Below are positions 18,264 to 26,409 of a stretch of 64,000 bases of DNA, in pieces. The DNA is taken from assembly GCF_050496765.1 (NCBI RefSeq), contig NZ_JBNWEO010000013.1, positions 558,001 to 622,000 of the forward strand. Reading direction: 5' to 3'. Origin of the DNA: JAEVLT01 sp050496765. GTDB lineage: Bacteria > Bacillota > Bacilli > Bacillales > Cytobacillaceae. The position numbers and the translations under genes were made by a program. Below the pieces are notes generated by a model that saw nothing but the letters and a program-made list of their open reading frames with translations, made no database searches and was not told the DNA's origin. Position 1 is the stretch's first letter; the number at the start of each line of letters is the position of its first letter.

Positions 18264-18452
18264 TTAGTGATGATGATTTGTATCCTTCTTTTGCGCATGA
18301 TGTTGGGATCCTGAATGGTTATGGCCAAATAGATGCATTAGTGGATGGAGAAGGATGATACCCCATACTAACCAAGTCCATTTTCCAAGCAGTGCCAAAA
18401 CAAGTACAATCACTAAGACAATGAGAATTGGGACGGTATATTTTTTTAGCAT
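18264..18452 (-). CDS. Small His-rich membrane protein, DUF2933-like
   Basis: About 62 residues with one or two hydrophobic segments (YTVPILIVLVIVLVLALLG, then WLVWGIILLHPLMHLF) and a His-rich tail (GHNHSG..HHAQKKDTNHHH) that could bind metal. The pattern fits DUF2933 proteins, which often accompany copper ATPases. Two ATG codons three residues apart are possible; GGGAGG spacing favours the second. Function unknown. Confidence 0.7.
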   Translation of the reverse strand: MLKKYTVPILIVLVIVLVLALLGKWTWLVWGIILLHPLMHLFGHNHSGSQHHAQKKDTNHHH

Positions 18453-18537
18453 TGTTCTCATTCCTCCCTCTATTTTACCTACAATATATCTCGCTTTGTT
18501 CAGTTTAAGCTGAATGAAAGATATGAAAAGAAAGATT

Positions 18538-19365
18538 TTAGCCGCGAATGGTGTAATAAATCACTAATGAGATGATCATTAACGTCAGCACAGTTAGTAC
18601 TGTTTTTACATAATCGCGCTTTTTTATATCAACTCTCTCGTTCACGGCTGGACTTTTACGGCGGAACCAAATTAAAATGATCCCGAAAAGGATACCAATT
18701 AAACTTAATACATGGCTGACACTGAAAGGACCAAATACGATCGGATTCACACGAGTAAACTCGACAATTCCGCGAATGATCATATACCCAATCAAATAAT
18801 GAAGAAACACTTGCCCTCGATAGGCAGGTTTCCTCAACCGCAGCCACAAGTAGCCAAACAGCAAATAGTCTAATAAAAATTCATATGCTTGGGCTGGATG
18901 AAGGTACTCACCGTTTACCTCGACTCCCCAAGGCAAGCTGCGCGAAATCGGCCCGCCGAATACGTCACAGCCAATCCGGCTAATTCCTTGCGCTAAAATA
19001 ATCGCCGGGGCAATTATGTCCAATGTTTGCCAAATTGGAATTCCACGCCTTTTCAACAGCCATAAGCCAACCAATAATCCGCCTAAAATACCGCCATGGA
19101 TCGAAAGTCCGCCTTCACTAATCGCAAAAACTTTCATCGGATTTGCTAAATAATAAGAAGGATCGTAAACAAGTATATACACAATCCTTGCACCAATAAT
19201 CCCGCCGATGACGGAATAAATCGCAATTTCCATTAACGATTCATGGTTTAAGCCCTGCTTTTTGGCTTCAGTCGTTAAAAAGTAAAGTCCTGCCAATGCT
19301 CCGACGGCAATCATTAAGCCGAAAAAATAAAAGGTAATGGGACCAATACTAAAAATAGGTATCAT
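18538..19365 (-). CDS. lgt: Divergent prolipoprotein diacylglyceryl transferase (Lgt paralogue)
   Basis: 275-residue, seven-helix membrane protein of the Lgt family, which attaches diacylglycerol to the lipobox cysteine. The HGG motif is kept (SIHGGILGGLLVG), as is the late Glu region (VEFTRVNP). The central signature differs: SRIGCDVFGGPIS replaces the usual GRxGNFxNxE..G, which is intact in the second Lgt at 48199. It may have altered donor or substrate preference, or serve metal-island lipoproteins. A direct-repeat operator lies 170 bases upstream. Confidence 0.82.
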   Translation of the reverse strand: MIPIFSIGPITFYFFGLMIAVGALAGLYFLTTEAKKQGLNHESLMEIAIYSVIGGIIGARIVYILVYDPSYYLANPMKVFAISEGGLSIHGGILGGLLVGLWLLKRRGIPIWQTLDIIAPAIILAQGISRIGCDVFGGPISRSLPWGVEVNGEYLHPAQAYEFLLDYLLFGYLWLRLRKPAYRGQVFLHYLIGYMIIRGIVEFTRVNPIVFGPFSVSHVLSLIGILFGIILIWFRRKSPAVNERVDIKKRDYVKTVLTVLTLMIISLVIYYTIRG

Positions 19366-19534
19366 CGAGACAATTCCTCATTTCCATCGATCTTTTTTTA
19401 AACTAATCACCTAGCCGGAATTTTAACCAGAGAGAAAAACCATTTTACACCCTTCTTTCGAGAAAAACGTTTATAAATACGTAAACCTTTGTTTCATTTT
19501 AAAAAAGCATTCTAAGAACAAACTGAATTGATGA

Positions 19535-19551
19535 TAAGAACAACATAAGAA
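19535..19551 (-). promoter_or_regulatory. Direct-repeat site TTCTTA-N5-TTCTTA
   Basis: Minus-strand TTCTTATGTTGTTCTTA, upstream of the lgt paralogue. Same 11-bp spacing as the site before the copper ATPase operon. Confidence 0.5.
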
Positions 19552-19582
19552 CTTTAACGAAAAATCGTGCAAGATTGGCCCG

Positions 19583-19615
19583 AAAAAAAGAGGGCGAATC
19601 CGATTCGTCCTCTTC
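19583..19615 (-). terminator. Intrinsic terminator after prsW
   Basis: AGAGGACGAATC pairs with GATTCGCCCTCT on the minus strand and is followed by T7. Confidence 0.88.
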
Positions 19616-19617
19616 GA

Positions 19618-20316
19618 TCAGGCTAATGTTGAATTGAGTGCTTTTTGCATGCTGTACTGTTTGCTAAAATGCGCTTTGCTTAATAGCTCAGCGATATGGA
19701 TTTTTTTCATGCCAAACCACCACAAAAAGATCATATAAGCAACCATCATTGTCAGCCAGGAAGTTTCCTTGATTAAAATATAGTTAAAGATGCCGTGCAG
19801 GATTGATGGAACGGCAATGGACAATACCATCCACGCCCACTTTGACCGGGCTGCAAATTTCGCCCTGCTTAGATAATAGCCCATGATCACGCCAAACAAG
19901 GCATGGCTTGAGACCGGGAACAGTGCTCGATTCAATGCGTATTCCACTCCATTTGAAAGCAAATACATAATATTTTCAGCGGTAGCAAACCCTAATGAAA
20001 CCGAGGTTCCATACACAATGCCATCAAAGGGCTCATCAAATTCGACATGCCGGTATGCTGAATAAAAGAGAACAATCCATTTAAACGATTCCTCAAGCAT
20101 TCCAGAAGTGAGAAAGGAACTGCTTAGTTCCGAACTGCCTATGTTTTCAATATTCAGCACATATTCAATAAAAGCTGCCGGAAGAATTAACAGTGCACCG
20201 AAAAGAAAGGTGCGAACCACTAATAACACCGGCTCCGGCTCATACTTGTCTTTTAAATAAAAATAACTCAACAAAGCCATCCCCGGTGCTGTCCCGGCCA
20301 ATAAAATTGATAACAT
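19618..20316 (-). CDS. prsW: PrsW-family intramembrane protease
   Basis: 232-residue multi-pass membrane protein with the PrsW/CPBP-like motifs EESFKW (EExxK), SHALFGVIMGYYL and PSILHGIFNY. In B. subtilis PrsW makes the first cut in anti-sigma factor RsiW under envelope stress. The frame opens with a TTG six codons earlier, but the ATG at 20316 (MLSILLAG) is the usual PrsW start. Monocistronic by appearance. It lies beside the two-component genes and the Lgt paralogue. Confidence 0.88.
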   Translation of the reverse strand: MLSILLAGTAPGMALLSYFYLKDKYEPEPVLLVVRTFLFGALLILPAAFIEYVLNIENIGSSELSSSFLTSGMLEESFKWIVLFYSAYRHVEFDEPFDGIVYGTSVSLGFATAENIMYLLSNGVEYALNRALFPVSSHALFGVIMGYYLSRAKFAARSKWAWMVLSIAVPSILHGIFNYILIKETSWLTMMVAYMIFLWWFGMKKIHIAELLSKAHFSKQYSMQKALNSTLA

Positions 20317-20433
20317 CTCTATCCCTCTCTCCAAAAATAAAGTTCGAGCGTACGATAGGTTTCTATCCTAATATATCGAACATTTGCATTATCATAAACT
20401 ACTTTTATGGAGTTTTTGTGAATTTTTATCGGG

Positions 20434-21813
20434 TTACTTAAGAAGCGGAAACGCAATTCTGAATTCTGTACCTTCACGAGCCTTGCTTTTTACGAAAATC
20501 GTTCCTTGATTTTCTTCGACAATCGATTTTGCAATCGCAAGTCCAAGGCCTGTGCCATCTTGAGAATGCCTCCTCGCAGCGTCGGTGCGATAGAAGCGTT
20601 CAAAAATGTGTGACAGCTCGCTATCCTCGATCCCAATGCCGGAATCTTTCACAGCGATTACTGCTTTTTCGTTTTCCCTCGTAATTTTTACAAGAATCGA
20701 ACCATTTGGCGGAGAGTATTTTATTGCATTATCAACTAGGATGATCATCAACTGCTTGAGGGAATCTTCCTCACCCCAAACACATACATTCTCATCCATT
20801 TCGGATTCAACTGTTATTGTTTTCTCCCATGAAACAATTTCCGCAAGCACTCCTTTTGTCATCGCCGACAGACAAACAACCTTTTTGCTCCCGACCTGCC
20901 CTGCTTCGACTCTTGCAAGTGAAAGCAAATCCGAAACGAGCTTTGACATCCGGATGGCTTCGTTTCGAATATCCGTCAAAATCTCCGCCTTTTCACCTTC
21001 AGGGATTTTTTTCACTTTTGTCAAAATATCGAGATTGCCCCTGATTGTTGTTAGCGGCGCCCGAAGCTCGTGCGAAGCATCCGAGAGAAATCGTTTCTGA
21101 TTCGTATAGGCCTTCTCCAAGCTGTCAAGCATGCTGTTAAATGTTTCTGCCAATTTGCCAAGTTCATCGGATGGACCGGTGTGCATCACCCGCTGCTGAA
21201 AATCTTGAGAAACGGCGATGGCGTTCGCCGTTTTTCGGACTAAGTCCACCCTTGACAATGTCCTTTTCACTAAAAACCAGGCAGCAATCGAGGCAATTAT
21301 GATACTAAATACCGTCAACGCGATAACCAGCCATCTAAACTTTAACAATGATTGATCCAGTTCACTCAGTGGGTAGAGTGTTTGAATGTAGCCAGCAAAT
21401 TTACCTTTTTGATGAATGGCTGTGGTCAATATCCGAATTCTTTTTCCAGCATCATCTTTTATCGTCATGAAAGCTTCTTGTGTTGCTTCTGCCTTCATCC
21501 ATTCCGGATTGTGATTTTTAAAAAATGGATGATCGTTCGTTTCAATCAGCTTTCCGGATCGATTTCTGATCATAACAGCCACTTGATTGATCCCAAGTTC
21601 ATCGGTGGAAACTTGAATGTCCTCGAGTTTTTTTCCATTATTCAATTGTTTATTCAGCTCTTCATGGACATGGGAGGTTATTGTCCTAAGCATCGTGTCA
21701 ACATCTTGATAATGTGATCGGTAATGAGCATAATAAATGAGGGAAATAATGAGCGCCAAAATGGTACCAAAAATGGCACTGTTCCAAAGGGTTAGCCGCA
21801 AACGTATTGGCAT
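20434..21813 (-). CDS. Sensor histidine kinase (YkoH/ArlS-like)
   Basis: 459-residue membrane kinase. It has two helices (about 8-28 and 161-183) flanking an extracytoplasmic sensor of about 130 residues, a HAMP domain (184-238), HisKA with phospho-acceptor H248 in DASHELRAPLTT, and HATPase_c (NAIKYSPPNG, DSGIGI, GTGLGLAI). The sensor has His residues (HNPEW, DHPFFKNHN) but no clear metal motif. It starts 4 bases after the response regulator stop, forming a tight operon. A candidate controller of the direct-repeat regulon. Confidence 0.93.
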   Translation of the reverse strand: MPIRLRLTLWNSAIFGTILALIISLIYYAHYRSHYQDVDTMLRTITSHVHEELNKQLNNGKKLEDIQVSTDELGINQVAVMIRNRSGKLIETNDHPFFKNHNPEWMKAEATQEAFMTIKDDAGKRIRILTTAIHQKGKFAGYIQTLYPLSELDQSLLKFRWLVIALTVFSIIIASIAAWFLVKRTLSRVDLVRKTANAIAVSQDFQQRVMHTGPSDELGKLAETFNSMLDSLEKAYTNQKRFLSDASHELRAPLTTIRGNLDILTKVKKIPEGEKAEILTDIRNEAIRMSKLVSDLLSLARVEAGQVGSKKVVCLSAMTKGVLAEIVSWEKTITVESEMDENVCVWGEEDSLKQLMIILVDNAIKYSPPNGSILVKITRENEKAVIAVKDSGIGIEDSELSHIFERFYRTDAARRHSQDGTGLGLAIAKSIVEENQGTIFVKSKAREGTEFRIAFPLLK

Positions 21814-21817
21814 TTCC

Positions 21818-22495
21818 TCACTCCCTCAATACATACCCAGTACCGCGAACGGTATGGATCAATCTAGGCTCCGAATGTAGTTCCAATTTATGCCTTAAGT
21901 AGCCAACATACACTTCTAAAACATTGGATTCCACTTGAAAATCGTATCCCCAAACCTTTTCCATGATCAAATCACGGGACAAAACCCTTTTTGGATTTTG
22001 CATAAATAGTTTTAACAAATTAAATTCCGTTGTCGACAATTCGATTGGGCGATTGTTCCTTATTGCTGAATAGGCAGCAAGATCAAGCGTTAAATCGGCA
22101 AAATGGAGCGTATCCGCCGGGTTGCCCGCTGTTTCGGTTCTCCTGAGCAGCGCCTTCACGCGGGCAACCAGCTCTTCGAATGCAAACGGCTTGATCAGAT
22201 AGTCATCTGCCCCGGTTTCAAGCCCCTCCACTCGATCGGTTACAGAATCCCTTCCTGTTACCATCAAAATCGGAATATTTCCATCCTTTCTTAATCTTCT
22301 GCACACTTCCAGCCCATCCATATCCGGCATCATTACATCTAAAATAACCAAGTCAGGAGAATTCTCCAACACTTTCATCAAGCACTCCCTGCCGTTATTT
22401 GCAGCATCTACATCAAACCCTTCAAAAGTAAGCCCTCTCCTCATCATCGTTGTGATTTTTTGGTCATCGTCAACAACGAGAATTTTTGCGCACAT
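21818..22495 (-). CDS. OmpR-family response regulator paired with the kinase
   Basis: 225-residue regulator. Receiver domain with acidic pocket DDD (9-11), phospho-acceptor D53 in LDVMMPDMDG, and LIKPFAFEEL. The winged-helix domain ends VRGTGYVLRE. OmpR-family proteins bind direct repeats 10-11 bp apart, which is the form of the repeated motif upstream of many operons here. Its own promoter has a partial copy (CTTATTTTTCTTTCG) followed 7 bases later by TATAAT, so autoregulation is possible. Confidence 0.93.
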   Translation of the reverse strand: MCAKILVVDDDQKITTMMRRGLTFEGFDVDAANNGRECLMKVLENSPDLVILDVMMPDMDGLEVCRRLRKDGNIPILMVTGRDSVTDRVEGLETGADDYLIKPFAFEELVARVKALLRRTETAGNPADTLHFADLTLDLAAYSAIRNNRPIELSTTEFNLLKLFMQNPKRVLSRDLIMEKVWGYDFQVESNVLEVYVGYLRHKLELHSEPRLIHTVRGTGYVLRE

Positions 22496-22610
22496 GTGTA
22501 TTCCTCCCTACCTTTCATACTATCATTATATTAAAAACGAAAGAAAAATAAGTTGCCTATTTCAATGATTGTATTTTATATTCTTGGTCTGACACAGCTT
22601 TTCGTTAACC

Positions 22611-23432
22611 TCATGCCAAAACAATTGAAATATATCCCAATAAAATCGTCACAATCCCAATAATAATTCTTAATCTCTTTCGTATCATGATGAAGTCTTG
22701 GCTAATTGTCTGCAAAAGTTTTTTATTTGAAAGCAGGAATGCAAGCAGAATAACAGGAAAAATAAAGCCAATATTATAAATCAATAACAGTGGATACTTC
22801 ATTGTGAAAGACTTTGATTGGATCATAATCAAAACAGCCATATAAATAGCTCCCCCGCAAGGCACACTACAGAGTCCAACAACGATTCCGCTTAAAAAGC
22901 TGCCAAATTTTGAAGCCGGTTTACTAAACTTCTTATAGAACGGGTGTAAAAAGGCTGGCATTTTAATCCATGCTTTTGACTGTGTGAAAAACGAATCCCG
23001 CAACATTAAAACGCCTAAAACCACGACTACCAATCCAGCGATCTGTAGGATGATTTTTGTTTGGATAGCAGATACCCGAAGAAATTCGATCATTCCTGCT
23101 CCTAATAGGAAATAAATAAAAAAAATCCCAAAAGCATAAATAAATGCATAACCAAGTATATTTTTTCTCTGTTCTGCAATGGTTTGACCATTTCCAATCT
23201 CAGCTCCAAAACGGTTAAGCAAATATCCGATCCATAACAGCAGTGTGCTAAATGCACATGGGTTAAAACCATCTAATATCCCAGCCACCAGCATAAGTCC
23301 CATTAAGAGAACAATGCCGGATGTTACTGCAATATTTGTCGCGATCACTTTTTGATTAAACAGGAGGGCAAAGAAAAACAACAGAAAAAACAGAAGCAGG
23401 TAGGTGATAATGGTTTTTAATGGTAGTTTCAT
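22611..23432 (-). CDS. CcdA/DsbD-like thiol-redox membrane protein
   Basis: 273-residue membrane protein with about seven or eight helices. The two redox cysteines of CcdA-type proteins are visible in GFNPCAFSTLL (about 57) and LCSVPCGGAIYM (about 187). These move reducing power from cytosolic thioredoxin across the membrane. It lies 14 bases after the cupredoxin gene and is probably co-transcribed, so it may keep the cupredoxin cysteines reduced for copper loading. There is an extra long hydrophobic N-terminus. The exact acceptor is inferred. Confidence 0.8.
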   Translation of the reverse strand: MKLPLKTIITYLLLFFLLFFFALLFNQKVIATNIAVTSGIVLLMGLMLVAGILDGFNPCAFSTLLLWIGYLLNRFGAEIGNGQTIAEQRKNILGYAFIYAFGIFFIYFLLGAGMIEFLRVSAIQTKIILQIAGLVVVVLGVLMLRDSFFTQSKAWIKMPAFLHPFYKKFSKPASKFGSFLSGIVVGLCSVPCGGAIYMAVLIMIQSKSFTMKYPLLLIYNIGFIFPVILLAFLLSNKKLLQTISQDFIMIRKRLRIIIGIVTILLGYISIVLA

Positions 23433-23446
23433 TTTATCTACCCCGA

Positions 23447-23863
23447 TTATGTAATAATTAATTTACCTTGCATGGATGGGTTTTCTTTCCCTCCGCAGCA
23501 TACATCACAATAAAACACATATTCACCAGGTTGATCTACTTTTAATTGAATCGTTTTTGTCGATTCAGGTGGCAGTTTATAATCTATTTTTAGTTCATCA
23601 CTGGCAAACTGATGCCATCCGCCTCCATCTGAGTGCTGGGAATTATCCGGATTCACCAATTGAATCGTGATCTTTTCTCCAGCCTTTGCCCGAATAACCG
23701 GCGGCGTAAATCCTGACATCGAAATTTCGACGCGTGTACCCTGATTTTCCCCCTGATTTTTAACATTCGCAACGGCATCTAAAACGATTGGAATCATAGC
23801 CGCAATCACAATGACGACAAACACCAGTTCCAACCCATATTTTTTAACTTTTATTTTTTTCAC
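23447..23863 (-). CDS. Membrane-anchored CuA-like cupredoxin
   Basis: 138-residue protein with an N-terminal anchor (YGLELVFVVIVIAAMIPIVL) and a cupredoxin domain: SMSGFTPPVIRAKAGEKITIQLVN, then GGGWHQFASDE, and the metal loop YCDVCCGGKENPSMQG. The loop resembles a CuA site (CxxxC....M) but the usual His is Lys or Glu, and there is an extra adjacent Cys. It may bind Cu(I) by Cys/Met and act as a chaperone rather than an electron carrier. Start GTG 23863 with GGAGATGA upstream. First gene of the operon with CcdA. Confidence 0.8.
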   Translation of the reverse strand: MKKIKVKKYGLELVFVVIVIAAMIPIVLDAVANVKNQGENQGTRVEISMSGFTPPVIRAKAGEKITIQLVNPDNSQHSDGGGWHQFASDELKIDYKLPPESTKTIQLKVDQPGEYVFYCDVCCGGKENPSMQGKLIIT

Positions 23864-23973
23864 GAAATCATCTCCAATATGCACTTACACTTCACATTTT
23901 TCATACGTAGATTTTTAAAAAAATCTTTCGTTCCATTTTAAGCATTGTTTCTGAACTTTAGCTGAAACAGAAC

Positions 23974-23990
23974 TGAGAATCACATAAGAA
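23974..23990 (-). promoter_or_regulatory. Direct-repeat site TTCTTA-N5-TTCTCA
   Basis: Minus-strand TTCTTATGTGATTCTCA, 111 bases before the cupredoxin start. A TAAAGT -10-like element follows at about 13 bases. Confidence 0.5.
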
Positions 23991-24065
23991 TGCTAAAATC
24001 CATTTTTCAAGTGATAGATGGGTATGCCCAACAACATAGCCGTTCCTATCCGCAACTTTCCACAC

Positions 24066-24100
24066 GAAAAGAATGAGGCGGCCGATTGTACAGCCGCCAT
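24066..24100 (-). terminator. Intrinsic terminator after M23 gene
   Basis: GGCGGC and GCCGCC form the stem on the minus strand, followed by TCATTCTTTTC. Moderate U-tract. Confidence 0.65.
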
Positions 24101-24119
24101 TTCTTATGTATTCAAGCTT

Positions 24120-25316
24120 TTAGCGTCTTGGCAGAACATCGATTGGATTTAATAGTTTGCCATTTTGATAGACTTCAAAGTCAAGATGAATGCCTGTTGA
24201 ATAACCGGTTGAACCCATAATCGCAATCTTGCTGCCTTGATTTACGGTTTGTCCTACCGAGACGTTTATTGATGCTAAATGAGAATATTGGGTTAAATAA
24301 CCATTGGGATGGTTGATTCGAACCACATTCCCATAGCCATTGATCCATCCTGCATATGCAACGGTTCCGCCATTTGCAGCCAAAATTGAATAATCAGCAG
24401 GCCGTGCAATATCAATTCCTTTGTGGAACTCACCCCAACGCATTCCTTGATATGTCGTAATAATCCCGCCTATTGTCGGCCAAATTAACAATCCGTTTCC
24501 ACTCGTTTGAACTGAAACTGTATTAGCAGGAGTACTTCCCGTCTGTTTCGGCTGTTGTGCCTGTTGGCTCTTGTCACTACTTACCGCGAGTAAATTCTGT
24601 TTTTCTATTTCAACATTTTTAGTAATTAACACTGACTTTTCGGCTTGTAATCTACCAACCTCAGCCTGAATGGATTTCTCTTTTTCTTTTAATCCTAAGA
24701 CAAAATGATCTTTTTCCTGTTTCTTAGCTGCTAAGCTGGCTTCCATTTTTTTTAAGTCATTTGTCATCGTTTCCAATGATGCAAGTTCGGATTTCATTTT
24801 CGCTTGCGATTTTTCCACTGTTTCTCTATCTGTCTCATGCTCCTTTAAAATTTCACGATCTGCTTCAACCATCGTAGCAACTGCCCCTGCACGATCGATA
24901 AAGTCACTGAAGCTTTGGGAACCCAGTAAAACTTCTACATACTTAATCGTTCCGCCTGAATCTTGATAAGAACGGGCACGTTCTTTCAATAAGCTGTTTC
25001 TTTGCTCCATCCGTTTTGTTAACTCACTTATTTGCGTTTGCAAGCTGGCAATGCTTTGCTGAGTCTGCGCAATTTGTTGAGTTTTTTCGCTAATTTTCGC
25101 TTGGGTATCAAGAATAGCATTTGTCAGGTTATCCGATTCCTGTTGGGCAGTTTTCATTTGGATTTGTAAATTGCTAATCGTGCTGTTTGCAACTTTGATC
25201 TTTGCTTCCAGATCATATGTATTATTGGCCGCTGCTTTTGCTGTAGTAGTGAGACTGGAAAAGCCTCCTGTTCCTAATGTGGCAATTAATGAGACAATAA
25301 TAAATTTCTTCTTCAC
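24120..25316 (-). CDS. Secreted M23 peptidase with coiled-coil N-terminus (EnvC/CwlO-like architecture)
   Basis: 398-residue secreted cell-wall protein. Signal peptide (KKKFIIVSLIATLGTGGFSS, cleavage near AKAAA), then a long Gln/Lys/Glu coiled coil (about 40-255), a Thr/Gln/Pro linker and a C-terminal M23 domain (about 280-395). M23 residues seen are HKGIDIARPAD (Zn His and Asp) and YSHLASINVSVGQTV. The last motif reads GIHLDFEV, so the usual HxH is HxD. GTG 25316 is the start with AAGGAG upstream. Likely a regulated peptidoglycan hydrolase or activator. Confidence 0.88.
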   Translation of the reverse strand: MKKKFIIVSLIATLGTGGFSSLTTTAKAAANNTYDLEAKIKVANSTISNLQIQMKTAQQESDNLTNAILDTQAKISEKTQQIAQTQQSIASLQTQISELTKRMEQRNSLLKERARSYQDSGGTIKYVEVLLGSQSFSDFIDRAGAVATMVEADREILKEHETDRETVEKSQAKMKSELASLETMTNDLKKMEASLAAKKQEKDHFVLGLKEKEKSIQAEVGRLQAEKSVLITKNVEIEKQNLLAVSSDKSQQAQQPKQTGSTPANTVSVQTSGNGLLIWPTIGGIITTYQGMRWGEFHKGIDIARPADYSILAANGGTVAYAGWINGYGNVVRINHPNGYLTQYSHLASINVSVGQTVNQGSKIAIMGSTGYSTGIHLDFEVYQNGKLLNPIDVLPRR

Positions 25317-25563
25317 TACCTTATACTCCTTCCTACTAAATATGTACATTTTGAAAACTTTTATCAACCTTGTTTACTATTTCACATTTTTGCTTTATTT
25401 CTCGCTTTTACAACATTAGAATACCGTCGAATTATCGAGAAATTTAGGTTTTTTTGTTCCAGTTACATTACAAAAACTTTTCGAAAATTAAACTTGTCAA
25501 ACAATTTCAAAAATAACAATAGAAAAAGCTGACAGATGGATGTCAGCTTTTTTGAAAAATTTA

Positions 25564-25992
25564 TTAATGGTGTTGTTGGTGATCCGTTTGCTGAATCTGC
25601 GGCTGGCTTGGGCTGTTGTTGCCAGCCATTACTTGCGGCAAAGCGGTTAACACAATCACGATGGATAGGATAGAAGAAATCAAATAAACCCATGCAACAG
25701 GACGATGATGATGCCATTTGCGAATGGCGACACGAATCATCCATACGGATACGAGCAGAGAAACGAGCATAAACGAAAGTTTCACCCATGGCGAAAGTGA
25801 TAATAACCCGGTGCCTAAAGTAGTGAGGCCAAGGGCAATTAGTAAGGTGTGAACCCAATGGTGTGAAGAAGCCACAATTGCCAGAAGAATGGAACCAATT
25901 GCCTTGAGAATGCCCTTCTCCTTTTTTGGTTGACCTGGCAGATTATCTGTTACTGCCTGCTCTTGTACATTCAAACGATCACCTTCATTCAT
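25564..25992 (-). CDS. Membrane protein, unknown function, His-rich tail
   Basis: 142-residue protein with three predicted helices (ILKAIGSILLAIVASS, TLLIALGLTTLGTGLLSL and VKLSFMLVSLLVSVWMI), a fourth near the end, and a C-terminus with Gln and His (QTDHQQHH). It starts 20 bases after the cupredoxin stop, at the end of the YHS-ATPase-cupredoxin operon, so it probably belongs to the same copper system. I do not recognise the family. The start is uncertain because the ribosome site (GAGAGGA) is 13 bases away. Confidence 0.6.
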   Translation of the reverse strand: MNEGDRLNVQEQAVTDNLPGQPKKEKGILKAIGSILLAIVASSHHWVHTLLIALGLTTLGTGLLSLSPWVKLSFMLVSLLVSVWMIRVAIRKWHHHRPVAWVYLISSILSIVIVLTALPQVMAGNNSPSQPQIQQTDHQQHH

Positions 25993-26012
25993 AAACTGAG
26001 TTGTCCTCTCGG

Positions 26013-26396
26013 CTATTTTTTGACAACCATTGTGCCTCTGTACATCCCCATTTGGCAAGTAAATTCATATGTTCCATCTTCCATTGGCGGAAGCTCGATG
26101 ACGACTTTCTTGCCGGCAGGAAGGGTAGCACTTTTTTCAAAATCAGGGAAAACAACCATTTCTGAGCAGGCTGCTTTTTCTTCTCGCAAAAATTCAAACC
26201 TTACGGGCTTTCCGCTTTGAACAATGATACGATTTGGCGTATAACCGCCATTTTTCACTCGGATGGATGCCTCCTGAATGCCGGATGATCCGATCTCAGC
26301 AAGACTCCCACCTTTTTTCGGTCCCCAAAAAAACCAGGCAATCAACCCGATTAACAGCAACCCGCCAATCGTCACACTCAGATTTGCGATATCCAT
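26013..26396 (-). CDS. Anchored cupredoxin of the copper ATPase operon
   Basis: 127-residue protein with an N-terminal helix (IGGLLLIGLIAWFFWG) and a cupredoxin domain (KNGGYTPNRIIVQSGKPVRFEFLREE). Copper ligands are the pair CSEMVVFPDF and the loop FTCQMGMYRG, rich in Cys and Met, typical of the cupredoxin-like partners encoded beside CopB-type ATPases. It likely accepts or delivers Cu(I) at the outer face of the ATPase. It follows the ATPase gene by 13 bases. Confidence 0.82.
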   Translation of the reverse strand: MDIANLSVTIGGLLLIGLIAWFFWGPKKGGSLAEIGSSGIQEASIRVKNGGYTPNRIIVQSGKPVRFEFLREEKAACSEMVVFPDFEKSATLPAGKKVVIELPPMEDGTYEFTCQMGMYRGTMVVKK

Positions 26397-26409
26397 TTGT
26401 CCTCCCCCT

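Noticed and set aside
24120..24200. Dead M23 peptidase because of HxD instead of HxH
   Set aside because: Asp can also bind zinc and the other ligands are present, so inactivity cannot be claimed; noted as an oddity only.
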